The translations under genes were made by a program, and so were the position numbers. Of a DNA stretch of 64,000 bases, positions 34,944 through 42,642 are shown one piece after another. Source of the stretch: Marinilabilia salmonicolor. Its GTDB lineage: Bacteria; Bacteroidota; Bacteroidia; Bacteroidales; Marinilabiliaceae. Position 1 is the first letter of the stretch. Every line of letters starts with the position of its first letter. Below the pieces are notes generated by a model. The model worked only from the letters and a program-made list of their open reading frames with translations, was not told where the DNA came from and did no database searches. Location: contig NZ_PVTS01000003.1 in NCBI RefSeq assembly GCF_003003035.1, positions 1 to 64,000 on the forward strand, read 5' to 3'.

Positions 34944-36065
34944 CTATTGTATCTTAAACCCCAAAAGACTCAATGACTTTTTCAACTCCGGATTTTCTTT
35001 GGCTCCGCTAATGGTCCAGGCCGGAAACTCCCTTCGAACGGGATAATTACCTCTGATGGTTTCAAAATTCCCCGGATCTTCCACCAGTCTTATTGCATCG
35101 TCTTTCACATCGTATGTGGAAATAACGGCTTTGGCCAGCTTAAGGTTCAATCGCTCATCAACATCACTTACTATCAAAGACATATCATCAAGAACCGGCA
35201 GTTCTGAAGGCTGCCAGTTATCCAGATCAAAGCCAAACTGCCGGCTCATAAACTGCACGGCAGCAGCAGTTCCGTTGGCTTTACCATCCACCGAGTACCC
35301 GGCAACATGCGGAGTCCCAATCATCAAACGTTCAAGCAATTCAACGGAAATATCAGGCTCATGCTCCCACACATCAAGAATAGCCCGGTCAATTAAACCC
35401 GAACTGATCCCCTTCATCAGCACGCGTTGTTCCACCACTTCACCCCGAGAGGAGTTAATCAGCACACTTCCCCGCTTCATCATCATAAGTGTTGTGTCAT
35501 TAAGTAAATATTCCGTTGCATACATACCATCGCGGGTAAGAGGTACGTGGAATGTAACCACATCCGACATTTGCAACAGTACATTCAGATCCACATTCCG
35601 AAAATCAGTTTCCACAGCAGCTCTTGGAGGGTCATTGAGCAACACCTTCATTCCGAAAGCCTCTCCGACTTTAGCCACTTTGCTGCCTACATTTCCAACA
35701 CCGACGACCCCAAGTGTTTTTCCTCTCAAAGGAAAATAATCCATCTCTAAAGCAGCAAAAACAGAGGCGACATACTGTTTTACAGATCCCGAATTGCATC
35801 CCGGAGCATTGGCCCACGCTATACCATTCTCTTCCAACCAGGGAAGATCCATATGATCGGTCCCGATGGTCGAGGAGACCACGGCCTTTACATTGCTCCC
35901 CTCCAGCAACGATTTGTCAACTTTTGTCCGCGTACGAATGATAAGCCCGTCTGCCTCCTTAACATCTTCAGGCCCGATGTCAATTCCCGGGATATAAACC
36001 ACACGTGCATAGGGTTCCAGCACTCCTTTCAGAAAAGGAATTTTATCATCAGCAACTATCAGCAT
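34944..36065 (-). CDS. pdxB: 4-phosphoerythronate dehydrogenase
   Basis: 373 aa. Second step of DXP-dependent pyridoxal 5'-phosphate synthesis. It is a D-2-hydroxyacid dehydrogenase: the N-terminal substrate domain has LIVADDKIPFLKGVLEPYA, the NAD Rossmann loop is TLGVVGVGNVGSKVAKV (about 115-131), and the catalytic Arg, Glu and His lie in INSSRGEVVEQRVL, DVWEHEPDI and IGTPHVAGYSVDGK. The last element plus the C-terminal dimerisation domain distinguishes PdxB from SerA. It lies 59 bp upstream of gnd on the same strand. Confidence 0.93.
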   Translation of the reverse strand: MLIVADDKIPFLKGVLEPYARVVYIPGIDIGPEDVKEADGLIIRTRTKVDKSLLEGSNVKAVVSSTIGTDHMDLPWLEENGIAWANAPGCNSGSVKQYVASVFAALEMDYFPLRGKTLGVVGVGNVGSKVAKVGEAFGMKVLLNDPPRAAVETDFRNVDLNVLLQMSDVVTFHVPLTRDGMYATEYLLNDTTLMMMKRGSVLINSSRGEVVEQRVLMKGISSGLIDRAILDVWEHEPDISVELLERLMIGTPHVAGYSVDGKANGTAAAVQFMSRQFGFDLDNWQPSELPVLDDMSLIVSDVDERLNLKLAKAVISTYDVKDDAIRLVEDPGNFETIRGNYPVRREFPAWTISGAKENPELKKSLSLLGFKIQ

Positions 36066-36130
36066 AATTTTCCAGAATTTGATTTACGGATACCAATGTA
36101 ATAATAAATAGTGAAAAGCGTATCAGTTCA

Positions 36131-36327
36131 GTGCCTGTCCATAAAGTCCAACTTCTGCGTTGTTGCTAAAAATCTAAATCTTCATCCCGATTGTGCTTTT
36201 TGCTGGTTTTTGTTCAAAAAACCTTATAAAAGCTACTTCGGAACTGCGGTTTAGTTTCTTTCACACGCCTTGAATTTTAACTTTCTAATTCAAACACGTG
36301 AAAAACGCTTAGTTTATGGACAGGCAC
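36131..36327. mobile_element. MITE-like dispersed element, copy 2 (most complete)
   Basis: 197 bp bounded by perfect 15-bp terminal inverted repeats, GTGCCTGTCCATAAA (36131-36145) and its complement (36313-36327). It has no coding capacity. It is in the divergent pdxB-tkt gap. Its left 50 bp recur at 58911 and an internal block recurs inverted at 31422-31463. I see no clear target-site duplication. The remainder of the 498-bp gap holds only the tkt promoter region. Confidence 0.75.
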
Positions 36328-36490
36328 AATTTATACTGATCCCGTCTCTTTTGCAATTAGATACAAAAAAGCACAGAAATTTAAAAGTATTTTTTACGTT
36401 TATTTCTCCAGTGCTAAAAATTTTCCTTACTTTTGTCATTGAAAAATAATGATTAAGTGTTTTTTAACTCAAAAAAATAAGTTGTTTTTA

Positions 36491-36498
36491 TATATTTG
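36491..36498 (+). promoter_or_regulatory. tkt promoter -7 element
   Basis: TATATTTG matches TAnnTTTG exactly, 66 bp before the tkt start codon. The -33 region is a T-rich run without an exact TTTG. Confidence 0.6.
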
Positions 36499-36563
36499 CA
36501 ACTCAAACAAACAAAGAACAGACCAGAACAGATAGAGTCTTAAAACTAAAAATCAACAATACT

Positions 36564-38591
36564 ATGAGTACAGACATCGCAAAAAGAGCCGCAGACAACA
36601 TACGCGTGCTTTCGGCTGCCATGGTCGAAAAAGCCAAATCAGGACACCCAGGTGGAGCCATGGGGGGCGCCGACTTCATTCACATCCTCTTTTCCGAATA
36701 TATGGAGTTCGATCCCACAGACAGAGGATGGGCTCTCCGTGACCGCTTTTTTTTGGATCCGGGACACATGTCACCTATGCTATATTCGCAACTCGCATTG
36801 ACAGGAGCCTACACCATGGAGGAGCTGGCCAATTTCCGTCAGTGGGGAAGTCCTACTCCGGGACACCCTGAAGTGGACTTTGACCGCGGGGTAGAAAACA
36901 CTTCCGGTCCTTTGGGGCAAGGTCATACCATGGCAGTAGGTGCAGCTATTACCGAACGTTTTCTGGCACAAAAATTCGGACTCTGGAGTGCTCATAACAT
37001 TTACACCTTTATCTCTGACGGAGGTATTCAGGAAGAAATTTCACAAGGAGCAGGTCGTCTGGCCGGTTATCTGGGGCTTGGAAACCTGGTAATGTTTTAT
37101 GACTCCAATGACATCCAGTTGTCAACAGAAACCAACGCGGTAACTGTTGAAGACACTGCTAAAAAATATGAAGCCTGGGGATGGGTGGTTAAAACCATTG
37201 ATGGTCACGATCACGCTCAAATCCGGGAAGCACTGGAAGAATCTAAAAACATAACTGATCAGCCTTACCTTATCATCGGTAAAACAGTGATGGGAAAAGG
37301 TGCTTTAACTGAAGAAGGCGAATCTTTCGAGCGCAAAGTTTCTACCCACGGACAACCTCTTGGTGCCGCAGGTGCTTCTTTCCGCAAAACCATTGAAAAT
37401 CTTGGCGGAGATTCAGATCAGCCATTTGCCATCTTCCCTGATGTGGCAGAATACTACAAAAAATGCATGGAAGAAAAGGCGGTTCAGGCCAATCGCAAAA
37501 AAGCCGAGCAGGAAACCTGGGAAAAAGCCAACCCCGAACTTGCGGAGCAATTCCACAAATTTTTCTCAAAAGATGCTCCTAATGTGGATTATGCATCCAT
37601 CGAGCAAAAGGCAGATGCTGCTTCACGCGGATCTTCAGGAACCGTATTGGCGCACTTTGCCGATCACGTGGAAAACATGATTGTAATGTCTGCCGACCTC
37701 AGCAACTCTGACAAAACAGACGGATTTCTGAAAAAAACCCAGCCCATGGTAAAGGGTGATTTTTCAGGTCAATTTGTACACACAGGCGTTTCTGAATTAA
37801 CAATGGGGGCACTTGCCAACGGTATGGCGCTTCACGGAGGTGTCATCCCCGTATGCGGAACCTTCTTTGTGTTCTCTGATTATATGAAGCCTGCTGTTCG
37901 CCTGGCCGCTCTCATGCAGCTGCCCGTAAAATACGTTTGGACACACGACGCATTCCGAGTTGGTGAAGACGGCCCTACACACCAGCCTGTTGAGCAGGAA
38001 GCTCAGATAAGACTGTTGGAAAAACTGAAAAATCACCACGGCAAAAACAGTATGCTGGTCATGCGCCCTGCTGATGCCAACGAATCAACTGTTGCGTGGC
38101 AAATGGCCATGGAAAATACCGACACACCTTCGGCATTGATTTTGTCACGCCAAAACATACCCAATCTTCCGGGAAGTTCTTATGAAAACGCACTGAAGGC
38201 TAAAAAAGGTGCCTACATCGTAGAAAAAGATCAAGGCAAACTGGATCTGGTAATGGTTGGAAACGGATCTGAAGTTTCCACCATGGTAGAAGGTGCTGCC
38301 ATGTTGCGCAAGGAGAAAGGTCTCAAAATACAGGTGGTATCTGCCATCTCAGAAGGACTGTTCCGCAACCAGCCGGCAGAATACCAGGAGGAAGTTCTTC
38401 CTGCCGACGTACCCCGCTATGGACTGACTGCCGGACTGCCAGTTACCATTGAAGGACTAACAGGTGCCAACGGACTGGCCAACGGATTGGATCATTTTGG
38501 ATATTCAGCTCCTTACAAAGTGTTGGACGAAGAATTTGGATTTACCGGAAAGGCAGTTTACGAAGCGGTTTGTAACTTCCTGAAACTGTAA
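36564..38591 (+). CDS. tkt: Transketolase
   Basis: 675 aa, full length. Thiamine-diphosphate enzyme that moves two-carbon ketol units in the non-oxidative pentose phosphate pathway. The N-terminal AAMVEKAKSGHPGGAMGGAD, LDPGHMSPMLYSQLALTG and TSGPLGQGHTMAVGAAI match. The ThDP/Mg motif is FISDGGIQEEISQGAGRLAG (SDG in place of the common GDG, a form seen in Bacteroidota). The pyrimidine domain has HTGVSELTMGALANGMALHG, with the catalytic Glu, and VWTHDAFRVGEDGPTHQPVE. It has its own promoter element and a strong terminator. Confidence 0.96.
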   Translation: MSTDIAKRAADNIRVLSAAMVEKAKSGHPGGAMGGADFIHILFSEYMEFDPTDRGWALRDRFFLDPGHMSPMLYSQLALTGAYTMEELANFRQWGSPTPGHPEVDFDRGVENTSGPLGQGHTMAVGAAITERFLAQKFGLWSAHNIYTFISDGGIQEEISQGAGRLAGYLGLGNLVMFYDSNDIQLSTETNAVTVEDTAKKYEAWGWVVKTIDGHDHAQIREALEESKNITDQPYLIIGKTVMGKGALTEEGESFERKVSTHGQPLGAAGASFRKTIENLGGDSDQPFAIFPDVAEYYKKCMEEKAVQANRKKAEQETWEKANPELAEQFHKFFSKDAPNVDYASIEQKADAASRGSSGTVLAHFADHVENMIVMSADLSNSDKTDGFLKKTQPMVKGDFSGQFVHTGVSELTMGALANGMALHGGVIPVCGTFFVFSDYMKPAVRLAALMQLPVKYVWTHDAFRVGEDGPTHQPVEQEAQIRLLEKLKNHHGKNSMLVMRPADANESTVAWQMAMENTDTPSALILSRQNIPNLPGSSYENALKAKKGAYIVEKDQGKLDLVMVGNGSEVSTMVEGAAMLRKEKGLKIQVVSAISEGLFRNQPAEYQEEVLPADVPRYGLTAGLPVTIEGLTGANGLANGLDHFGYSAPYKVLDEEFGFTGKAVYEAVCNFLKL

Positions 38592-38611
38592 TTTTTTTTC
38601 TGATCTATATA

Positions 38612-38658
38612 AATAACAAGGCCTCCTCAATTCATTTTGGGGAGGTCTTGTTATTTTT
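38612..38658 (+). terminator. tkt terminator
   Basis: AATAACAAGGCCTCC pairs with GGAGGTCTTGTTATT (one mismatch) around a loop of about 14 bases, followed by a T run. Confidence 0.88.
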
Positions 38659-38728
38659 GCATGATTCATTTTCAGAATTATTGAAACCTAAAAGTTCCCG
38701 GACCCGACAAAAATTGTAAATTTACCTC

Positions 38729-39259
38729 ATGTTAGATAAGTCAGAATTCACATACATCGGCAAACTTGCCAAGCCCCATGGCGTTTCAGGAGAAACTGCC
38801 ATCAGACTGATTCCCGAAGTTGCTGAATCGGAGTTTGATCCCACATTTATTTTTCTATACATTGACAACGGGTTGGTTCCCTTTCGTGTCAGTGAATTTC
38901 GATACAAGGGAGAAGACGTGTTACTCGTAAAGTTGCCTTTACTGAAGACTGAAAAAGAGATCAGAAAACTTATGAATACGGACATTTATATTTCACCACA
39001 GGAGGTTTCAGTCCCTTCAGCCAGCACCAATAACATTAATGCTTTTAACGGATTTAAGGCCATCGACATTAACGAAGGCGAACTGGGAATAATAGATAGC
39101 ATTCAGGATATTTCGGGTAATCCGCTTTTTATTATCAATGGCAAAAAAGGGGAGCTATTGATTCCTGTGGCTGAAGAATTTATTGTTAATATTGATGAGG
39201 AGAAGAAAACTATTGAATTAGATATTCCGGAGGGACTATTGGATTTAAATGAGGAATAA
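38729..39259 (+). CDS. rimM: Ribosome maturation factor RimM
   Basis: 176 aa, normal size. Binds S19 and helps 30S head maturation. The N-terminal RimM domain starts FTYIGKLAKPHGVSGETAIR. The PRC-barrel C-terminal half (about 95-176) has LGIIDSIQDISGNPLFIING, LLIPVAEEFIVNIDEEKKTI and the typical ending IPEGLLDLNEE. In many bacteria it is encoded with rpsP and trmD; here it stands alone between tkt and an unknown gene. Confidence 0.92.
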   Translation: MLDKSEFTYIGKLAKPHGVSGETAIRLIPEVAESEFDPTFIFLYIDNGLVPFRVSEFRYKGEDVLLVKLPLLKTEKEIRKLMNTDIYISPQEVSVPSASTNNINAFNGFKAIDINEGELGIIDSIQDISGNPLFIINGKKGELLIPVAEEFIVNIDEEKKTIELDIPEGLLDLNEE

Positions 39260-39462
39260 ATCGGTAGATCTTTCGGTAGAAGGTTCCAACCCAATCCGTT
39301 GGAATTGACAACAGGACCATTAACACAAACAGACGTCCCAATCTGTAGGCAATTTTAAGACTAATGTAATTACAAAAGATTTTACGAACTATTGATTACA
39401 GGAGTTTTCATAAAACCTTTTCACCGTTGATAGTAAACGTATTAAGACTAACCCCTTAAGTT

Positions 39463-40137
39463 ATGAAAAACCACTTCCTTACCCGTTTCATAGCAGGCCT
39501 TTTTGCTCTTTTAGCAAATTCCCTTTTTTGTGGCATAGGAATTCTCCTTGTTGGCACATCGCAATCAATATTGTCACTCATTTTTGCCACGATAATCATA
39601 GCTACGGGCTTCTTTCTGGGATACAAAATCTACAGAACAGCTCTTAGCCGGGGAATCATTTCCTTTATGACATCGGTAATTGCATCCCCTGATCTTGATA
39701 ACCTGGAACCCTCCGTAAATTCGAATCACAAAAAATACGATATTTTACAATTTATCTCGGCATTTCAAAAGAAAGAAAACCTTTTTCCCAAGGGAACAAG
39801 ATTGAGAGTCTGGGGCAATTATAAATTCCCGGGCTTTAATTCCTATCATGAAATTGAATCTGTCCAATCTCCAGATAAAAATTTGTTAGAAATTTCTTTT
39901 AGGGACGAAAAGTCATTGAAGATCTGGAATCCACAATACATTCTGGAAGGAAAAAGCTATTTTAAAATAGTCAATTGCGACAAAGTTGAATGGAAAGACA
40001 CTAACACCTCAGATGACAAACCAGTCACAGCTCTTTTTGAGCTAAAAAACAATCACATTAAGGTAGCTACTCAACCAAACATTCCCGTTAGTAAGGATAG
40101 TTTCCAACCAGGCGAACCGGCTGTTATATTGCTTTAA
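39463..40137 (+). CDS. Hypothetical protein with two N-terminal membrane segments
   Basis: 224 aa, not recognised. Residues 8-58 contain two hydrophobic segments (FIAGLFALLANSLFCGIGIL and SLIFATIIIATGFFLGYKIY). The rest is a soluble domain of about 160 residues, mostly predicted beta (GTRLRVWGNYKFPGFNSYHE, LLEISFRDEKSLKIWNPQYI), ending with EPAVILL. It has a single Cys in the soluble part and no enzyme motif. It is preceded by a roughly 200-bp gap after rimM and looks monocistronic. The topology suggests a small inner-membrane protein with a cytosolic domain. Confidence 0.65.
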   Translation: MKNHFLTRFIAGLFALLANSLFCGIGILLVGTSQSILSLIFATIIIATGFFLGYKIYRTALSRGIISFMTSVIASPDLDNLEPSVNSNHKKYDILQFISAFQKKENLFPKGTRLRVWGNYKFPGFNSYHEIESVQSPDKNLLEISFRDEKSLKIWNPQYILEGKSYFKIVNCDKVEWKDTNTSDDKPVTALFELKNNHIKVATQPNIPVSKDSFQPGEPAVILL

Positions 40138-40219
40138 AAGGAAAGGAGAACTTAGCTCGAAGTAATGACAAATAATCTATTACGAAAACTCATGAATCGA
40201 CCAGGTTAGAAACTGTTTC

Positions 40220-40642
40220 TTAACCTTCGTAAATTTCAATCGCCTTCCGCCACTCATCAGGCAACACAAAAGAAGTACCTGTACTTCGCTGAAAACCGGC
40301 CATCACCGACTCACAAACGGAGAGTGGTTCTTCTGCATCTTGTTCAATAACCCACTGAATCATCTTCAGACTTTTATTGCCAAGCGATACCACCCGGGTG
40401 AGTACTTCAATGGATTGCCCCAACAAAATCTGTCCAATAAAATCGGTTTTTGTATTCACCACCACCAGTTGATTGTCTCTCTGCGAATCTCCCGGAAGCC
40501 ATCCCAGCACATCACGCATGTAATACATCCGCCCGATGTCATAATAATCGTTGTAAACGCCATTATTCACATGTCCAAAACCATCCACGTCACTGAACCG
40601 CATTTGGACAGGTACACTATGTTTAAAATCTTCTTTCTTCAT
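40220..40642 (-). CDS. Acyl-CoA thioesterase, hotdog fold (4HBT-like)
   Basis: 140 aa, the standard size for a single hotdog domain. VQMRFSDVDGFGHVNNGVYN (about 12-31) contains the 4HBT-type active site Asp and the HVNN signature. TKTDFIGQILLGQSIEVLTR forms the central strands. It hydrolyses an acyl-CoA or acyl-ACP thioester; chain length is not predictable. It stands alone on the minus strand. Confidence 0.85.
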   Translation of the reverse strand: MKKEDFKHSVPVQMRFSDVDGFGHVNNGVYNDYYDIGRMYYMRDVLGWLPGDSQRDNQLVVVNTKTDFIGQILLGQSIEVLTRVVSLGNKSLKMIQWVIEQDAEEPLSVCESVMAGFQRSTGTSFVLPDEWRKAIEIYEG

Positions 40643-40804
40643 TAGTTTTTTTGTCGAAATAGATCGTTTACACTTCTGTAACTGATTAATATTAAAACAC
40701 TAATCACAGTGAGTCTTTTTGTTTTAACAATAAGATTATCAGCTTTTTATAGCATTCATCTTAAATCTTGTATCTTAAAAGTTAAAGATCTCATTTTGCC
40801 AAAT

Positions 40805-41374
40805 TCACTCCTTAATTATTTGAACCTGTCCGTCCACCTCAAGTTTGATTATTCCGAAGGGGACAGGACTTTCCACCTCATCCTGACGGTAATTAACCAC
40901 GTAATCCACTCCCCCAAGAATCGTTTCACTGATTTCGTCGAAACCCCCTGGAGAAGCCTCTCCTTCAACATTTGCTGAAGTCCAAATTACAGGTTTACGA
41001 AATTTCTGACACAATGCCCACGAAAAAGGCTCCTTGGTGACACGGATTCCAATGCTTCCATCCTCATTCAACAAATTATCAGGCAAGTTCTTTCCTCCGG
41101 AAAAAATAACCGTCAAAGGCTTTACCGCCAGCTCAATCAGATCATAAGCTATTTCGGGAACTTCCTCAACATAAGAATTGAACCTGACATCACTATCTAC
41201 AAGCATCGTCATACTACTTCGATCTTCCTGTTTCTTTAATTCATAAACTTTCCTGACAGCTTCTGCATTGGTGGCATCACACCCTATTCCCCAAAATGTA
41301 TCGGTGGGATAAAGAATTAATCCTCCTTGCTGAAGTACTTCAACTGCTTTTTTTAAATCTTCCTGATAGTTCAT
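40805..41374 (-). CDS. L-threonylcarbamoyladenylate synthase (Sua5/YciO/YrdC family)
   Basis: 189 aa. Makes threonylcarbamoyl-AMP for the t6A37 tRNA modification. The YrdC core shows GGLILYPTDTFWGIGCDATN (about 17-36), VRKVYELKKQEDRSSMTMLV (nucleotide-binding Lys/Arg region), the LAVKPLTVIFSGG strand, SIGIRVTKEPFSWALCQKF and PVIWTSANVEGEASPGGFDE. It lacks the C-terminal Sua5 domain, so it is the short TsaC/YciO type. Whether it is the TsaC or the YciO paralogue is uncertain. Confidence 0.88.
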   Translation of the reverse strand: MNYQEDLKKAVEVLQQGGLILYPTDTFWGIGCDATNAEAVRKVYELKKQEDRSSMTMLVDSDVRFNSYVEEVPEIAYDLIELAVKPLTVIFSGGKNLPDNLLNEDGSIGIRVTKEPFSWALCQKFRKPVIWTSANVEGEASPGGFDEISETILGGVDYVVNYRQDEVESPVPFGIIKLEVDGQVQIIKE

Positions 41375-41502
41375 ATACTTATGCTTGTGTTAAGGGCAAA
41401 TATAGAAGTTTTTTAAGGTTATAGGATAATCCACTATCATGAATAAACCAATCCCAGAAGCAAGAAAACACAGTTTGTCACCATTATCAGGTTAATATGG
41501 AT
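41375..41502. other. Gene-free stretch before the palindromic repeats
   Basis: The region between the tsaC-type gene and the first palindromic repeat holds no supported gene. With 41503-41778 it makes a 404-bp gap that leads into the peptide cassette. Confidence 0.35.
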
Positions 41503-41574
41503 GAGCCACGGCAGTGGTGATAGTATGGTAAAAAGGACCTCAACTTCTCAAATGCTAAGCCACGGCAGTGGTGA
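41503..41574 (+). repeat. Two direct copies of a palindromic motif upstream of the HTH gene
   Basis: AGCCACGGCAGTGGTGA occurs at 41504-41520 and 41558-41574, 54 bp apart. Each contains the inverted pair CCAC-n4-GTGG, so each is a candidate protein-binding dyad or small hairpin. Flanks also share a little sequence (ATG upstream). They lie about 200 bp before the HTH gene start and could be its operators. Confidence 0.6.
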
Positions 41575-41778
41575 CACTTTTCTGCCCCAAAGTAGTGAAA
41601 CCACCTTCAATTCCGTCCTCACCTCATGTTAAGATTCGGACAACAACCAAGATGCAAATCGGAAAAACTTTCGCTTTTCGAAAATACATTGTATAAGAGA
41701 AAATATATATCTTGCATACAATATTATAAAAGGAAAACAATGCTTTTCCTAATAGATTATTACCCAAAACCCTGATTT

Positions 41779-42135
41779 ATGAGCTTTAACAAACAACAGA
41801 CCCGTCTTCAGCAACTGGATCGTCTCATCCGGATGCGCTGTACCGGCAATGCCGGAGAATTTGCCCAAAAACTGGAAATCTCACAAAGTTCCCTTTTCTT
41901 ATTGTTACAGACTGCCAAAGAGCTTGGTGCGGAGATTCATTTTAACCATTACCGTTGTACATACGAGTATGAAAATCCCATGCGGTTCACTTGCGGGTTT
42001 GAGGTGATTGACCGCGAAAGGCTTCATCAGACCAGGGGAGATATTTCATGTGGTGAGTTGCCTAATCTTCCGGGAAAGAAAAAACATTCCTTTTTATTTA
42101 GAATTTCTAAAAATTACACCACTCCAAAATTTTAG
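41779..42135 (+). CDS. Small HTH DNA-binding protein of a peptide cassette
   Basis: 118 aa. Residues 5-60 resemble a small winged-helix/HTH unit: RLQQLDRLIRMRCTGNAGEF, AQKLEISQSSLFLLLQTAKE (recognition helix about 33-45), LGAEIHFNHYRCTYEYENPM. This layout (RLxRLDxLIRxxxTG...LxISxSxLxxxLxxxKxLG) is seen in small Bacteroidota regulators encoded beside bacteriocin-like peptides; that statement is from memory. The C-terminal half is unrecognised and has two Cys. The stop codon lies inside a hairpin (42119-42141). It is probably the local regulator of the peptides that follow. Confidence 0.7.
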   Translation: MSFNKQQTRLQQLDRLIRMRCTGNAGEFAQKLEISQSSLFLLLQTAKELGAEIHFNHYRCTYEYENPMRFTCGFEVIDRERLHQTRGDISCGELPNLPGKKKHSFLFRISKNYTTPKF

Positions 42136-42141
42136 GAGTGG
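42119..42141 (+). terminator. Hairpin spanning the HTH stop codon
   Basis: CCACTCC (42119-42125) pairs with GGAGTGG (42135-42141), and the AAAATTTT loop can extend the stem. The TAG stop of the HTH gene is inside it. No T run follows, so it may be an attenuating or mRNA-stabilising hairpin rather than a full terminator. Confidence 0.5.
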
Positions 42142-42242
42142 GCTGCCCTATTTTTACTCTGCATTTTAGTTATCCCGGCCGGAAAATGAATGTCCCGGAA
42201 GCCGAAAAAGGTATGAGTAGGCGGAGATTAAATTTAATTGTG

Positions 42243-42401
42243 ATGAAAAATTATGAGGTTTTATCTGTAACTGAAATGAATTCTTTAAAAGGAGGTCAGA
42301 GAATTGTTGTCAAAATAGATGTCGACGGGGATGGAAAGTGGGATGTAAAACGGGCAACTAATACTCGGACGGGCAAAACGAAGTGTAAAGTTAGGTTTTA
42401 A
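42243..42401 (+). CDS. Double-glycine leader peptide with EF-hand-like loop, copy 1
   Basis: 52 aa from ATG 42243 (the open frame extends upstream to 42138, but MKNYEVLSVTEMNSLKGG is a textbook bacteriocin-type leader start). The leader, residues 1-18, ends in Gly-Gly, the cut site of C39 peptidase/ABC exporters. The core of 34 residues is basic and holds IDVDGDGKWDVK. DVDGDGKWD matches the Ca2+-binding loop DxDxDGxxD of EF-hand and dockerin repeats. One Cys lies near the end (KTKCKVRF). The second peptide follows 18 bp downstream. No exporter or modifying enzyme is encoded nearby. It is possibly a secreted bacteriocin, signal or Ca2+-dependent structural peptide. Confidence 0.7.
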   Translation: MKNYEVLSVTEMNSLKGGQRIVVKIDVDGDGKWDVKRATNTRTGKTKCKVRF

Positions 42402-42419
42402 AGTATAGTAGGTGCAAAA

Positions 42420-42572
42420 ATGAAAAAATTGTGTAAAGATTTTATGAGAAACATCAAAGGAGGTAAAAGAGTTGTAAAAAAGTACGATTTGGATGGGGAT
42501 GGCAAATGGGATTTTAAAACTGTAACGAATAAGGAACGTGGAAAGTTTAAATCGAAAGTCCGCGTAAATTAA
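42420..42572 (+). CDS. Double-glycine leader peptide with EF-hand-like loop, copy 2
   Basis: 50 aa, from ATG 42420 to TAA 42570-42572; it is short enough to be skipped by length filters. It is a diverged tandem paralogue of the preceding peptide. The leader MKKLCKDFMRNIKGG (15 residues) ends in Gly-Gly. The core has KRVVKKYDLDGDGKWDFKTV, then TN, a GK pair and a terminal KVRVN. Positions shared with copy 1 are R-x-V, the whole DxDGDGKWDxK loop, TN, GK and KVR, which argues for coding selection. Here the Cys is in the leader and none is in the core. Confidence 0.7.
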   Translation: MKKLCKDFMRNIKGGKRVVKKYDLDGDGKWDFKTVTNKERGKFKSKVRVN

Positions 42573-42576
42573 TCAA

Positions 42577-42612
42577 TACCGAGGGCAGAACTATTTTCTG
42601 TCCTCAGTATGT
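42577..42612 (+). terminator. Imperfect hairpin after the peptide pair
   Basis: TAC-GAGG-CAGAA (42577-42590) pairs with TTCTG-CCTC-GTA (42596-42609), with single-base mismatches. A weak T-containing tract follows. It could end or attenuate the peptide transcript before the protease gene. Confidence 0.45.
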
Positions 42613-42642
42613 ATTTCTTAACCGTTCATTAATAACATCAGT

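Noticed and set aside
41503-41574. CRISPR array
   Set aside because: Only two copies of a 17-bp motif, with no further repeats and no cas genes nearby.
41640-41778. Short frame before the HTH gene considered as a third peptide
   Set aside because: No double-glycine site or Ca-type loop, and it does not resemble the two accepted peptides.
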